Of a DNA stretch of 64,000 bases, positions 16,429-25,030 are shown piece after piece. The position numbers were made by a program, and so were the translations under genes. The notes below the pieces were generated by a model. The model was not told the DNA's origin and did no database searches. It saw nothing but the letters and a program-made list of their open reading frames with translations. The first letter of the stretch is position 1, and each line of letters begins with the position of its first letter. Source of the DNA: Bacillota bacterium (GTDB lineage: Bacteria; Bacillota; DSM-12270; Thermacetogeniales; Thermacetogeniaceae); assembly GCA_013177945.1 (NCBI GenBank), contig JABLXW010000020.1:101578-165577 (forward strand), in the 5' to 3' direction.

Positions 16429-16538
16429 AAAAAATCCAGGAAAACCGGTTCCTGAAGGAGAATCTAAATTGAAATCTAATTAAACTGCGGCATCTGCCTG
16501 CCAGGAAAAAAGATAAAAAAATCAGGGCGGTTGAGAAA

Positions 16539-17894
16539 ATGAGCTTGAACAAGGCGTTAATCAAATACCTCGCCTTCCCTGCCATGGAAAGGTTCAAAGG
16601 AAACAAAATCCGTCAATACCTGTCCTATCTAAAGCAAACCCAGTTCCTCCCGCCGGACGAAATCAGGCGCCTCCAGCAGAAAAAACTCGCGGTGCTGCTG
16701 CGTCACTGCCTCGCCAGGGTTCCCGCCTACCAGCCCTTCGCCTACCTGCTCGACCAAGTTGAACGGGAACCGGAAGGTGTGCTTAAACAACTTCCGATTT
16801 TAACCAAACAGAACTTCATTGAGAACACCAATCTCTATCTGGCTCAAGGACAAAAGCCGGAAAACCTGATTCTCAACCGAACCGGGGGATCAACCGGGGA
16901 ACCTGTAAGGTTTTATTTAGACCGGGCAACTGTAGAGCACTACGAAGCGGCAAGGTGGCGCGGCCTTTCCTGGTGGGGCATCGAAATCGGAGACCCTTCG
17001 GCGATGATCTGGGGTTCCCCCCTGGAGCTCAGCCAGAACCAGCAGCTTCTCTATTACCTGAAAGAAAGATACCTTAAAAACAGGATCATCATCCCTGCTT
17101 ACGGAATGAAACCCGAAGGTCTGGCAGAATACGCGAAAAAAATCAATTCGCTCCGGCCCGTTTACATCTACGGGTACGCTTCGGCTCTTGCCCTGTTCGC
17201 CCGACTCGCCTCCGAGTCCGGAATAAAGCTGAAACCACGCTTAAAAGGAGTTGTCTCTACGGCAGAGACCCTTCACGAAGACATGCGCACTGCAATCGAA
17301 AGTTTTTTCAACTGCAAAGCAGTCAACGAGTACGGCGCCCGGGACGGCGGAATTATCGCTTACGAGTGCCCCTGCGGAGGGATGCACATCAGCGCCGAAA
17401 ACCTCTATTTAGAAATCGTCGACCTGAAAACCAAAGAGCCGGCAGAAACAGGAAAAACAGGGCTGGTCTTGGTAACAGACCTGAACAATTTTGCAATGCC
17501 CCGCCTCCGCTACCAGCTAGGAGATCTCGCAGCACTCTCACCCGAACGGTGCCCGTGCGGGGTGAACCTGCCTCTCATGGGAAATATCGAAGGCCGGGAG
17601 GACGACGTTTTCGTGGGTAGAAACGGCGAATTCATCCACGGCCACTTCTTCAACCACATCGCCCGCAATCTCGACGGAATCAGACAGTTTCAATTGGTCC
17701 AGTCCGCGCCCCGCGCGGTCATCCTGAAAATAGTAAAAGGAAAAAATTTCGCCGAACAGGAGGTTGAATTTTTCAAAAACAAGATTCTCGAGGCGCTTGG
17801 GGAGGTAGATATCACCCTGGAGTTTGTTCCGGCCATACCGCCTTCTCCGTCCGGCAAGGTTCAATACGCGAAGCGTCTTTTTCCACTTTCTTGA
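16539..17894 (+). CDS. Phenylacetate-CoA ligase-like (CapK-type) adenylate-forming protein
   Basis: A 451-residue protein of the PaaK/CapK branch of adenylate-forming enzymes. The phosphate loop is TGGSTGEPVRFYL near 116-128, followed by NEYGARDGGIIAYEC and MPRLRYQLGDLA, all expected for AMP binding. CapK-type members in capsule or EPS clusters are thought to activate or attach an acyl group to the polysaccharide, but the substrate is unknown. Cysteines in YECPCGG and ERCPCG suggest a structural zinc site. It converges on the next gene with an 83-base overlap of coding ends. Confidence 0.85.
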   Translation: MSLNKALIKYLAFPAMERFKGNKIRQYLSYLKQTQFLPPDEIRRLQQKKLAVLLRHCLARVPAYQPFAYLLDQVEREPEGVLKQLPILTKQNFIENTNLYLAQGQKPENLILNRTGGSTGEPVRFYLDRATVEHYEAARWRGLSWWGIEIGDPSAMIWGSPLELSQNQQLLYYLKERYLKNRIIIPAYGMKPEGLAEYAKKINSLRPVYIYGYASALALFARLASESGIKLKPRLKGVVSTAETLHEDMRTAIESFFNCKAVNEYGARDGGIIAYECPCGGMHISAENLYLEIVDLKTKEPAETGKTGLVLVTDLNNFAMPRLRYQLGDLAALSPERCPCGVNLPLMGNIEGREDDVFVGRNGEFIHGHFFNHIARNLDGIRQFQLVQSAPRAVILKIVKGKNFAEQEVEFFKNKILEALGEVDITLEFVPAIPPSPSGKVQYAKRLFPLS

Positions 17895-19269
17895 GCTTTA
17901 CAGGATAATTACATTTCTCTACAGAGCAAAGAAGGTACCGGCTGATTCTGGCAGGCGGAACCGCTGCAAGGAGGAAGACCAGCGGAAGCAAAGGGAGGCC
18001 GTAGCGCCCGTAGCTGAAGTAGACCATGTGCTCCAGGGTGTAGGCGGCCAGAAAGGCGGTTAGCAGAACGCCTGCTCCCTGCCGGGAAAGGACCAGGAGA
18101 ACGGCCCCCAGAACCGCCAGAATGAAAACAGCGAATTGAAAAGGAAGAAAGTAAGAACCCGCAATTCCCAGCACCGTCCGGGGGTAAAAGGGGACAATCC
18201 ACAGGAAATAGGGCTTCCGGATCAGGTAGTAATGCAGGTACTTCCCGGTCTCCCGGGTGAAGCCCGCCTTGATGCGCTGCCAGGCAAGCTCTGTACGCGC
18301 CCTGTTCATCTCCATTTCGTTTTTGCTGGAGGGCCAGTCGGGAGCATAACCCCGGTGCAGCCCCTCCGGATAGGTTCCCAGCAGCAGGGGAGAACCCCCT
18401 TCCGAGGAAAGGGGAATGAACTGCCGGAAAACAACGGCGTTCCGCAGCCACCAGGGGATCAAGGGCAGGCAGAAACAGAGGAGAAGAACAAAACCCAGGC
18501 GCCACCTCTCTCTCTCGAAAAGACGGTACAAGAATCCGGTTCTGGCGCGCCCTCCTCCAGAACGGAGAAAAATCGCCCCCAAACATAAAACCGGGAGAGG
18601 GAGAACGGTGGGACGAACCAGAGCCGCAAATCCACAGAGGAGGCCAAGCAAACAAGCGTGCCGCAGCAAGGCGCGCCCGCCGGAGGAAGCGGCGGAAATA
18701 TTCAGCCTGTCCAGGAAATCAAGGCTATAATAAACTGCAGCGGTCGTCAGGAGGCCAAAAAGGCTTTCGGTCAAAAAATACCCGGGGAGCGCCACCAGCG
18801 GCGGGTAAAGGGCGGCGGCCCCAAGGGCCGGCAGCCCCCAGGGCCCCAAGGTGAGCCTCCGGGCGATCATCCCTATAAAAAAGAGCTGGAGCACGGACAG
18901 GAGACCCTGGGCAATCCGGATTAACAACTCCCGGGGAAGAAAGTCGGGGAGGATGTAAAAGATGCTTAAAAAAAGAGGATATCCCGGCATCACGTAGGCG
19001 CTGGAACGGCCGGGGTCAAACGTGGTGAATCTGTAGCAAGCAACAAGGATCCTGGCGCTCCGCCGGTACATTAAATCATCTGAGCCCAGCTCCAGAGACG
19101 GGCCCTGTACGGCAACCACATAAAACCGCAGAGCCAGAGCAAGACAGAGAAGCTGGAAAAAAAGAATTTCCTGGCGGAAAAACGTGCGAAAAAACCTCTG
19201 GAAAAGCACCCCCACCACCACCTTGCCCCGAACTTGATTATATATTTCTGGAAAAGATTTGTACAGCAC
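17812..19269 (-). CDS. Polytopic glycosyltransferase (GT39/GT83 ArnT-like)
   Basis: A 485-residue integral membrane protein with about ten hydrophobic segments. The first external loop carries GSDDLMYRRSARILVA with an acidic pair, and AYVMPGYPLFLSIFY follows, as in ArnT/PMT-type transferases that use polyprenyl-phosphate sugars. PGYFLTESLFGLL is another family block. The likely role is transfer of a sugar to a surface polymer. The start codons fall in the 113-bp repeat. The C-terminal ~28 residues overlap the opposing CapK-like gene and are not hydrophobic. Confidence 0.8.
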   Translation of the reverse strand: MLYKSFPEIYNQVRGKVVVGVLFQRFFRTFFRQEILFFQLLCLALALRFYVVAVQGPSLELGSDDLMYRRSARILVACYRFTTFDPGRSSAYVMPGYPLFLSIFYILPDFLPRELLIRIAQGLLSVLQLFFIGMIARRLTLGPWGLPALGAAALYPPLVALPGYFLTESLFGLLTTAAVYYSLDFLDRLNISAASSGGRALLRHACLLGLLCGFAALVRPTVLPLPVLCLGAIFLRSGGGRARTGFLYRLFERERWRLGFVLLLCFCLPLIPWWLRNAVVFRQFIPLSSEGGSPLLLGTYPEGLHRGYAPDWPSSKNEMEMNRARTELAWQRIKAGFTRETGKYLHYYLIRKPYFLWIVPFYPRTVLGIAGSYFLPFQFAVFILAVLGAVLLVLSRQGAGVLLTAFLAAYTLEHMVYFSYGRYGLPLLPLVFLLAAVPPARISRYLLCSVEKCNYPVKLKKVEKDASRIEPCRTEKAVWPEQTPG

Positions 19270-19344
19270 CGGCAGGATTTAAGACACTAAGGGGCGAAAA
19301 GTAACCGGGTGAAAAAATTGGTGAGATGTGGTGTTCAAGAAATG
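19231..19344. repeat. 113-bp promoter-region repeat, copy 2
   Basis: Partner of 16316-16428. Differences are scattered single bases, including the plus-strand start codon (ATG in copy 1, GTG here). Confidence 0.85.
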
Positions 19345-20073
19345 AAGAATAAGGAGTGCACGCGGGGGAAAACGCGGGTGCTGGCCATCGTCCCGGCCTA
19401 CAACGAAGAGAAGACGGTGGGGGAAGTGGTCCGGGAGCTGAAACTGCAGGGCGTCGACGTGCTGGTGGTCAACGACGGCTCCCAGGACAGGACGGGTGAG
19501 GCGGCCGCAGCAGCGGGAGCCGAGGTTGTCAATCTTCCCTTTAACCTGGGCATCGGAGGGGCGGTCCAAACCGGCTACCGCTACGCCGCAACCTACAATT
19601 ACGACATTGCGGTTCAGGTTGACGGAGACGGCCAGCACGATCCCGCCTGCCTGGACCAGCTCCTCCGGCCGCTGCTCGCCGGCGAGGCAGACCTTGTGCT
19701 GGGCTCCCGGTTCCTCGGCAGTGCCGGATACCGCGTTCCGCTTTTGCGGCGGCTGGGGATGCTTGTTTTTACTTCGATTATTTCCCTGCTCTACAAGCGC
19801 CTGATTACCGATACCACGAGCGGGTATCGCGCCGCAAACAAAGAATTAATCCATCTTTTCGCGCAGGAATATCCCACCGACTACCCTGAGGTGGAAGTCC
19901 TTGCCCAGCTTTGTTTCTTAAAGAAGCGGCTGAAAGAGGTTCCGGTCCGGATGCTGGAACGCGCCCACGGCTCATCTTCTATTACGCTGGGGCGCTCTCT
20001 CTATTACATGCTCAAGGTATCTCTCGCCATTTTTAAAAACATCAAGTGGGGGACCGAAAAAAATGCATTTTGA
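19309..20073 (+). CDS. Family 2 glycosyltransferase (dolichol-phosphate-mannose-synthase-like)
   Basis: A 254-residue cytoplasmic GT2 enzyme: VLAIVPAYNEEKTVGE, VLVVNDGSQDRTGE, VQVDGDGQHDP (the DXD-type motif), ADLVLGSRFLG and DTTSGYRAANKE. Such enzymes load a sugar from a nucleotide donor onto polyprenyl phosphate, and the next gene would fit as flipping partner. The GTG start at 19309 lies in the 113-bp repeat after AAGGGG; ATG 19342 is an alternative and would remove a non-family extension of 11 residues. It overlaps the next gene by 11 bases. Confidence 0.88.
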   Translation: MKKLVRCGVQEMKNKECTRGKTRVLAIVPAYNEEKTVGEVVRELKLQGVDVLVVNDGSQDRTGEAAAAAGAEVVNLPFNLGIGGAVQTGYRYAATYNYDIAVQVDGDGQHDPACLDQLLRPLLAGEADLVLGSRFLGSAGYRVPLLRRLGMLVFTSIISLLYKRLITDTTSGYRAANKELIHLFAQEYPTDYPEVEVLAQLCFLKKRLKEVPVRMLERAHGSSSITLGRSLYYMLKVSLAIFKNIKWGTEKNAF

Positions 20074-20431
20074 CATCTACACCGGCGCCGTCATCATTGC
20101 CCTTCTCTTCTTACTGTTGGTACTCAGGCTGGTCCGGAACGGGAGCCTGCAGGAGCGTTACGCCCTTCTCTGGCTTTTCGCCGCCCTGGTGATCATCGTG
20201 CTCGCGCTCGGGCCTTCCCTGCTGGACCGGCTGGCCGGAATCCTGAAGATTTATTACCCCCCTTCGCTCTTATTTTTCGTGGCGATCATGTTCTGCTTTG
20301 TCCTCCTGCTCCATTTCTCGGTGGTGCTCTCCCAGCTCTCCAGGCGGGTGGTCCGGCTGGCCCAGGAAGTCGCCCTGCTGCGCTACGAACTTGCAAAAGA
20401 AAAAGGAAGGGAGCAAAAAGAAGTTGTATAA
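20063..20431 (+). CDS. DUF2304 small membrane protein
   Basis: A 122-residue protein with three hydrophobic segments (near 8-22, 36-52 and 68-88) and a charged C-terminal helix (RRVVRLAQEVALLRYELAKEKG). The pattern, with NGSLQERYALLWL between the first two segments, is typical of DUF2304, nearly always found beside GT2 enzymes of the polyprenyl-sugar type. The role is unknown but probably accessory to sugar-lipid formation. It overlaps both neighbours. Confidence 0.82.
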   Translation: MHFDIYTGAVIIALLFLLLVLRLVRNGSLQERYALLWLFAALVIIVLALGPSLLDRLAGILKIYYPPSLLFFVAIMFCFVLLLHFSVVLSQLSRRVVRLAQEVALLRYELAKEKGREQKEVV

Positions 20432-20780
20432 AACACTGGGGCTGGTGCTAGCCAATGTCGTTCTTCTGGTGGCGGGCCAGATTCTCTGGAAAACGGGGGT
20501 CAACCGGCTCGGCAGCCTCGACCTGAGCGCGCTCCCCCGTCTCTTTGTTTCTCCCTGGATTTGGGGCGGAATTCTTCTTTTTGGTGCAGCCACAGTCATC
20601 TGGCTGGTTGCGCTTTCCCGCGCCGCCCTGAGCACCCTTTATCCCCTGCAGAGCCTGGCTTACATTCTGGGAATGGCAGCCGGGGTACTGCTTTTCCACG
20701 AAAAGGTGAGCTGGACAGGGTGGCTCGGCGGGTTCCTGATCTTTACTGGAATCTACCTGATTGCTAAAAGCGGATTATGA
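20424..20780 (+). CDS. Small EamA/SMR-type membrane transporter
   Basis: Starting at TTG 20424, 8 bases inside the preceding gene, this encodes 118 residues with four hydrophobic segments, including LVLANVVLLVAGQILWKTG, ILLFGAATVIWLVALSR and LAYILGMAAGVLLFHEK. It matches the four-helix drug/metabolite superfamily, which includes the ArnE/ArnF flippases. Following a GT2 and a DUF2304 gene, it may flip the polyprenyl-linked sugar used by the GT39-like enzyme (inference). Confidence 0.8.
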   Translation: MYKTLGLVLANVVLLVAGQILWKTGVNRLGSLDLSALPRLFVSPWIWGGILLFGAATVIWLVALSRAALSTLYPLQSLAYILGMAAGVLLFHEKVSWTGWLGGFLIFTGIYLIAKSGL

Positions 20781-21735
20781 GGAGGGGTGGTCCAAGCTGG
20801 CTGTTCGGGAAGTAGCAGAAGGAGTGTTTCTCATCGATGCCTTCGACATGGGAATCCCCAACCGGACTTCAGTTTATCTTGTGCGTGATGAAAGATCCGC
20901 CCTCATTGACACGGGAGCGGCGCACAGCAGGGAGCGCCTGATTCTGGGCCTGCAGGAAACCGGCCTCGAACCGCGCGATTTGCAGTTCATCATTCTTACC
21001 CACATCCACGTTGACCACGCAGGGGGTGCAGGCTGGCTCCTGGAGCTTTTTCCAGACGCCCGGGTGATCGTCCACCCGAGAGGCGCTCCTCACCTCGCAG
21101 CCCCTGCTGACCTGAAGGCGGCTACACGAAAGGCCCGCATGGCATACCCCTTCCATCCCTGCGAGTTCCTCCCCATCCCCGAGGAAAAGATGGAGGCTGC
21201 AAGGGACTCCCGGCAAATTCCGCTGGGCAGGAGAACCCTGACCCTGCTGGAGACTCCGGGTCACGCCTCCCACTGCATCTGCATCCACGACGACCTCACA
21301 AACGGAATCTTTGTCGGGGACTCCCTGGGCGTCAAAATCGACCACGTGCGGGATCACCAAAAATACGAGATCTTCCTTCCCGCGATGGTGCCCCCGCGCT
21401 TTGAGCCGCAAGAAGCGCTTCGTAGCGCGGATAAGCTGGCTGCTTTTCAGCCAAAATGGTTCTACTATTCCCACTTCGGAGCATCCCCGGAAACAGAGCG
21501 CCTCCTGGCAAAATACCGGAACGTCGTGGAAAGAGCCTTCGAGCTTGCGGAAAGCCTTAAAAAAGAGGAGGCGGATGAAGCAGCCGCCTGCACCCGCCTT
21601 TACAACTGGCTCCTCCGGGAAGTGCTGGAAATCCCCCAGGAAGTTTTAGGCAAAATAACTGCAGAAATAAAGCTTTCCCTTGAGCTCAACATCCACGGGC
21701 TGGTACGCTACATTGCCGGAAAAAGAAGCGCCTGA
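20761..21735 (+). CDS. Metallo-beta-lactamase-fold hydrolase
   Basis: About 310-324 residues. The metal-binding motif THIHVDHAGG is complete, followed by ETPGHASHCICIH, IFVGDSLGVK with the bridging aspartate, and YYSHFGASPETERLL. Such proteins are often named glyoxalase II-like; the substrate is unknown. The frame starts at TTG 20761 inside the preceding gene, but a purine-rich site at 20779-20786 suggests a start a few codons later, so the first ~12 residues are uncertain. It is the last gene of the operon from 19309. Confidence 0.83.
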   Translation: MLKADYEEGWSKLAVREVAEGVFLIDAFDMGIPNRTSVYLVRDERSALIDTGAAHSRERLILGLQETGLEPRDLQFIILTHIHVDHAGGAGWLLELFPDARVIVHPRGAPHLAAPADLKAATRKARMAYPFHPCEFLPIPEEKMEAARDSRQIPLGRRTLTLLETPGHASHCICIHDDLTNGIFVGDSLGVKIDHVRDHQKYEIFLPAMVPPRFEPQEALRSADKLAAFQPKWFYYSHFGASPETERLLAKYRNVVERAFELAESLKKEEADEAAACTRLYNWLLREVLEIPQEVLGKITAEIKLSLELNIHGLVRYIAGKRSA

Positions 21736-22386
21736 CGGCGCCTCTGAACGGTATTACGGCAAATGGCTGGAGGATGTGCCAGCGCATGGAGCCTGTGAGA
21801 TGAAGAAGACCAGGCGCGACTCTTTCACAACTCTTAAAAAAAGGGGGGAACCGCGCGAAAGAGTACGGTTCCCTATAGGAAGGGTTGGAGATGGCCTGAT
21901 AATAAGCTTGCTAGTTTATTTTTTCTATTAAAACCACAAAAATCCTGCAAGTAAATTCTGAAAAATTTGACGATTTTTTTCATATTAAGATGAGTTTTAC
22001 CGTTTGAGGCGAGAGGGGGAAAATCAGATAATCCGCGCTTTTCGACAAATCCCTGCTCATTCAAACAGTAGCGGCGAAAAAGGGAGCCTCGCGGGGCTTC
22101 GACAATGGAGGCGGCTCGCCCCCCCCTTCACTTCATAGCTGATCAGAGGGCAGTGCTGGTGCGCCACACCCCTTCGTCAATCGCATACTCCTCCGGATGG
22201 GACAGGGCTCCAAAAGTCTACTCCCCTTCCCAGGCGGGGAAGGAAAGGCCTGCTGCAAACTCCAAGAGTATTTTGCCCCGGGAATCTCATCTTTTTATTC
22301 CTGAAACCCCTCACAAGGTTCGGATCCCTTCGCCCCTCCTAAGGGGCCTGCAGCCACCCGGCCCGTCTGTCCAACTTCTGGCATAG
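21736..22386. other. Intergenic region without a supportable gene
   Basis: About 650 bases. Besides the hairpin at 21836 it holds a short minus-strand stretch ending near 22146 that reads like a protein tail (FGALSHPEEYAIDEGVW), without start or family. The GC content swings from an AT-rich patch near 21900-22000 to GC-rich near 22080-22350. Nothing else is recognised. Confidence 0.5.
21836..21873 (-). terminator. Hairpin, terminator-like on the minus strand
   Basis: GGGAACCG (21846-21853) and CGGTTCCC (21866-21873) form a perfect 8-bp stem with a 12-base loop. A run of seven A lies to the left, which reads as a T-run after the stem on the minus strand. No minus-strand gene that would use it is evident. 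Confidence 0.5.
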
Positions 22387-22387
22387 T

Positions 22388-22416
22388 TTGACATCAGTAC
22401 CAGGAGATTCTATAAT
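22388..22416 (+). promoter_or_regulatory. Consensus sigma-A promoter of hsp20
   Basis: TTGACA (22388-22393), a 17-base spacer and TATAAT (22411-22416) match the vegetative consensus at all 12 positions. The transcript would begin near 22423 and have a leader of about 64 bases. No CIRCE or other heat-shock operator is visible. Confidence 0.88.
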
Positions 22417-22486
22417 TAAAATGCAGCAGAACGGGACAAAATTGGGGGTAGGAAGCTACTTTAAAATTTCTGAGGAGGTTGGTCAG

Positions 22487-22927
22487 ATGGCTTTGATGCG
22501 CTGGGATCCCTGGCGGGAACTGGCTTCTTTCAGGGAGGCAATCAACCGCCTCTTCGATGAAACCATCACCCGCCGCCTTCCCATTCCAGGCTGGGGTGAA
22601 TGGAAGCCTTCTGTGGACGTGGTCGACCGCGGTGCAGAGTTCGTGATAAAGGCGGACCTGCCCGGCTACAGCCCGGAAAATGTCGAAATTACCGTCCAGG
22701 AAAACGCAGTTTTCATTCGGGGAGAAGTCAAAGAAGAAAAGGAAACAAAAGAAGGGGAGTACCACGTGCGCGAGCGCAGCTACGGATCTTTCGCCCGTTC
22801 CCTTCCCCTTTCGGTCCCAATCAAACCCGAACTGGCCAGAGCTACCTTTAAGAACGGCGTCCTCGAAATAATCCTCCCGAAAGCAGAGGTCCCCAAAGGC
22901 CGGACCCTCAAAATCGAGACCGAGTAA
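22487..22927 (+). CDS. Hsp20-family small heat shock protein
   Basis: A 146-residue alpha-crystallin-type chaperone. The start was placed at ATG 22487, 6 bases after GAGGAGG, giving MALMRWDPWRELASF, the usual N-terminus. The crystallin domain runs from about residue 45 (KPSVDVVDRGAEFVIKADLPG) to the C-terminus, with NGVLEIILPKAE holding the A-x-x-x-n-GVL motif. It binds unfolding proteins without ATP. It stands alone between a consensus promoter and a terminator. Confidence 0.93.
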   Translation: MALMRWDPWRELASFREAINRLFDETITRRLPIPGWGEWKPSVDVVDRGAEFVIKADLPGYSPENVEITVQENAVFIRGEVKEEKETKEGEYHVRERSYGSFARSLPLSVPIKPELARATFKNGVLEIILPKAEVPKGRTLKIETE

Positions 22928-22931
22928 AAAG

Positions 22932-22980
22932 AAAAGGGTGGGTTATTGCCGTCGGCCGGTGGTTTCCTACCCCTTTTTCT
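22932..22980 (+). terminator. Terminator after hsp20
   Basis: AAAAGGGTGGG (22932-22942) can pair, with a small bulge, with CCTACCCCTTTT (22966-22977), and a T-rich tract follows to 22986. It begins 5 bases after the hsp20 stop. Confidence 0.65.
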
Positions 22981-23175
22981 TTTTTCTTGCCTTAACTTTT
23001 TCCTCCCCCATTTTCCCTGGTGATCCCCTCCCCGCAACAACCGCCCCGAAAAGCTGCCTCCAATATCTGGCTAAATTCCTTGACTCAGGGGAAACTGAGC
23101 AAACTGAGCAAACTTGCTCGAATTATAAAGGCCAGCCAGCAAAAAGTCCGACCGCGCCTCCAGGCAAATCGAAGC

Positions 23176-23191
23176 CTTACAACCTTGTAAG
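23176..23191. promoter_or_regulatory. Palindrome ahead of the ECF sigma gene
   Basis: CTTACAA and TTGTAAG form a perfect 7-bp inverted repeat separated by CC, 59 bases before the sigma factor start. It could be an operator or part of the promoter. An ECF-type promoter (AACC near 23181, CGTA near 23209) is suggested, but the spacing is longer than usual. Confidence 0.4.
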
Positions 23192-23249
23192 ATTTCCATA
23201 ACCGGCTGCGTATTAAAAGCAGAGCCCAGGCTGGGAAAGGCGGAAAGCA

Positions 23250-23894
23250 ATGAAAGAGTATCCCTCAGACCAGGAACTGGTCCGGCAGACCCGCGCGGGT
23301 GATCTGCGGGCCTTTGAAATAATTGTGGAGCGTTACCAGCAGGCGGTTTACCGGATTATCTATCGTTTACTCAGAGACTGGCAGGAGGCCGAGGACGTGG
23401 CGCAGGATGCTTTCTTAAAATGCTACCAACACCTCTCCCAGTACGATCAGGCGCGCCCGTTCAAACCCTGGCTTTACCGGATTGCGACCAACCTCGCCCT
23501 GAGCAGACTGCGGCGCCTGAAAAAACACCAGCTTCTTTCCTGGGATCAGTTTCTCAACCTCAATCCCTCCTCAAGAAGCGAAGCGGGCAGGGACTACACG
23601 GATCCCGAAGCTGCCTGGGAAGAGAAAGAGGCCAAAACGGAGGTCGCTCTTGCCTTGAAAAGGCTCAAGCCCCTTGACCAGCTGGTCATTATCCTGCGCT
23701 ACCTTGAAGAACTCAGCTATGAAGAAATCGCCCTCATTCTCCAGACAAACCGCAACAATGTGGAGGTCCGGCTCTACCGGGCGAGGCAGAAACTCCGGGC
23801 CTTGCTTGAGGGAAAACCCGGTGAAGAACGGGCCGTCGGGGGAAGGGAGCAGCAGAAAAGGGAGGTGAAAACATGCTCCCGTGCCGGGAAATAG
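23250..23894 (+). CDS. ECF-type RNA polymerase sigma factor
   Basis: A 214-residue sigma factor of the ECF group. Region 2 spans about residues 20-90 (RAFEIIVERYQQAVYRIIYR, EAEDVAQDAFLKCYQ, PFKPWLYRIATNLALS), and region 4 about 128-185 (LKPLDQLVIILRYLEELSYEEIA then NNVEVRLYRARQKLR). A linker of about 40 residues separates them, and the C-terminal ~25 residues are charged and not part of the fold. It should direct transcription of its own operon and others when released from the anti-sigma factor encoded next, whose start overlaps this gene by 22 bases. Confidence 0.93.
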   Translation: MKEYPSDQELVRQTRAGDLRAFEIIVERYQQAVYRIIYRLLRDWQEAEDVAQDAFLKCYQHLSQYDQARPFKPWLYRIATNLALSRLRRLKKHQLLSWDQFLNLNPSSRSEAGRDYTDPEAAWEEKEAKTEVALALKRLKPLDQLVIILRYLEELSYEEIALILQTNRNNVEVRLYRARQKLRALLEGKPGEERAVGGREQQKREVKTCSRAGK

Positions 23895-24973
23895 TAAAGA
23901 TCCTCGATCTCTATCTCGACGGGGAACTGGAGGAACGCATGCGGGCGCGGGTTGAAGAGCACCTTAAATGCTGCAGCACGTGCAGGGAGCTCCTCAACCA
24001 CAGGATCCAGGAGGCCGCAAAGATTCGGGCTGGATTTCCGGTTCCGGAACTCGCCCCCGGTTTTACAAAAAAGGTTATGGAAAAAATTTGCTCCGCCCGG
24101 CAGAGTCCCCAATTATTTCCGCCTTTATTTTCCGCTTTAGGCAAGATCCTGGTGAAACCCTGGCTTGCCCCGGTTCTGGCCGTTTTTCTCGTCCTGGCAT
24201 TCCTCTACGGTACCGCCTTTGATCTGCTCTCCCCGCTGCACCGCGGTATAACCACGCCACATAAGGCGGCAGAGGAATCAGTGAAACGCAAGAATCAGCA
24301 GCCTTTAGAAACCACTTCTCCCGCTCCCGAGGTCCCTCAAGATGGAAAACTGCAAGAACCCCCGCCGGGCGCGAAACTGCCGCTTTTTTCAAAAGAAAGC
24401 GCGGCAACAACCCCTCAGCACAAGAGCCTCCAGGGGAATACCCCAAGAAGCAAGCAGATTGAAGGGAGCAGGGGAATGCGGAAGGTGCCCGAAAAAGGAG
24501 AGATTCTTTTCGGGCCTGGAGGACCTGAGCCGGAGCCGGAACCCCTTAATCCAGGGATCCCAAAAAGTGCAGGAGAACTCAAGATCCCCTTTGCCCCTAC
24601 CTACTTGCCCGCGGGCTTTGTCTTCGAAAGCCTTTCTTTTTCTCCAGGAAGCAAAGGAGGGGGGGCTGAGCCTGGATCAGAGAAGCAGGAAATCGAGAGG
24701 GAGGCACCTGCAGCTCAGGAATCGCTGTTGATTTCCTATGTCAATTCCGACACCGGAGCATGGATCCGCCTGGAAATAATTCCAGCCGGCTCTTTCGAGT
24801 ATCAGGAAGGGGTGGACACCCTTTTTCCCGCCGCGGAGAGGGCGCGCCACGAAGCAGGGGGTGAGAGCAAAATCGCCTGGTATGCCCAGAAGGAGGACCG
24901 CCGCTTTCTCCTGGTCCTGTCCGGAACCGTTCCCTATCAAGAGCTGAAAAAGGTAGCCGATTCCATTCACTAG
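23873..24973 (+). CDS. Membrane-anchored anti-sigma factor with zinc finger
   Basis: A 366-residue protein in three parts. Residues 1-50 are a zf-HC2 anti-sigma domain with VEEHLKCCSTCRELL, the HX3CX2C zinc site. One transmembrane segment is near 103-126 (LAPVLAVFLVLAFLYGTAF). The outer part begins with a long Pro/Gln-rich linker and ends in a domain (from about residue 235, IPFAPTYLPAGFVFESL to the C-terminus) resembling DUF4367. It should hold the ECF factor inactive and respond to an envelope signal. The sigma/anti-sigma overlap supports the pairing. Confidence 0.87.
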   Translation: MLPCREIVKILDLYLDGELEERMRARVEEHLKCCSTCRELLNHRIQEAAKIRAGFPVPELAPGFTKKVMEKICSARQSPQLFPPLFSALGKILVKPWLAPVLAVFLVLAFLYGTAFDLLSPLHRGITTPHKAAEESVKRKNQQPLETTSPAPEVPQDGKLQEPPPGAKLPLFSKESAATTPQHKSLQGNTPRSKQIEGSRGMRKVPEKGEILFGPGGPEPEPEPLNPGIPKSAGELKIPFAPTYLPAGFVFESLSFSPGSKGGGAEPGSEKQEIEREAPAAQESLLISYVNSDTGAWIRLEIIPAGSFEYQEGVDTLFPAAERARHEAGGESKIAWYAQKEDRRFLLVLSGTVPYQELKKVADSIH

Positions 24974-25030
24974 CCAGGGAGGCTGGCCGGCAAACCGAAA
25001 AGCGAAAAATGTGAAAGGAGCTGGTTTGAG

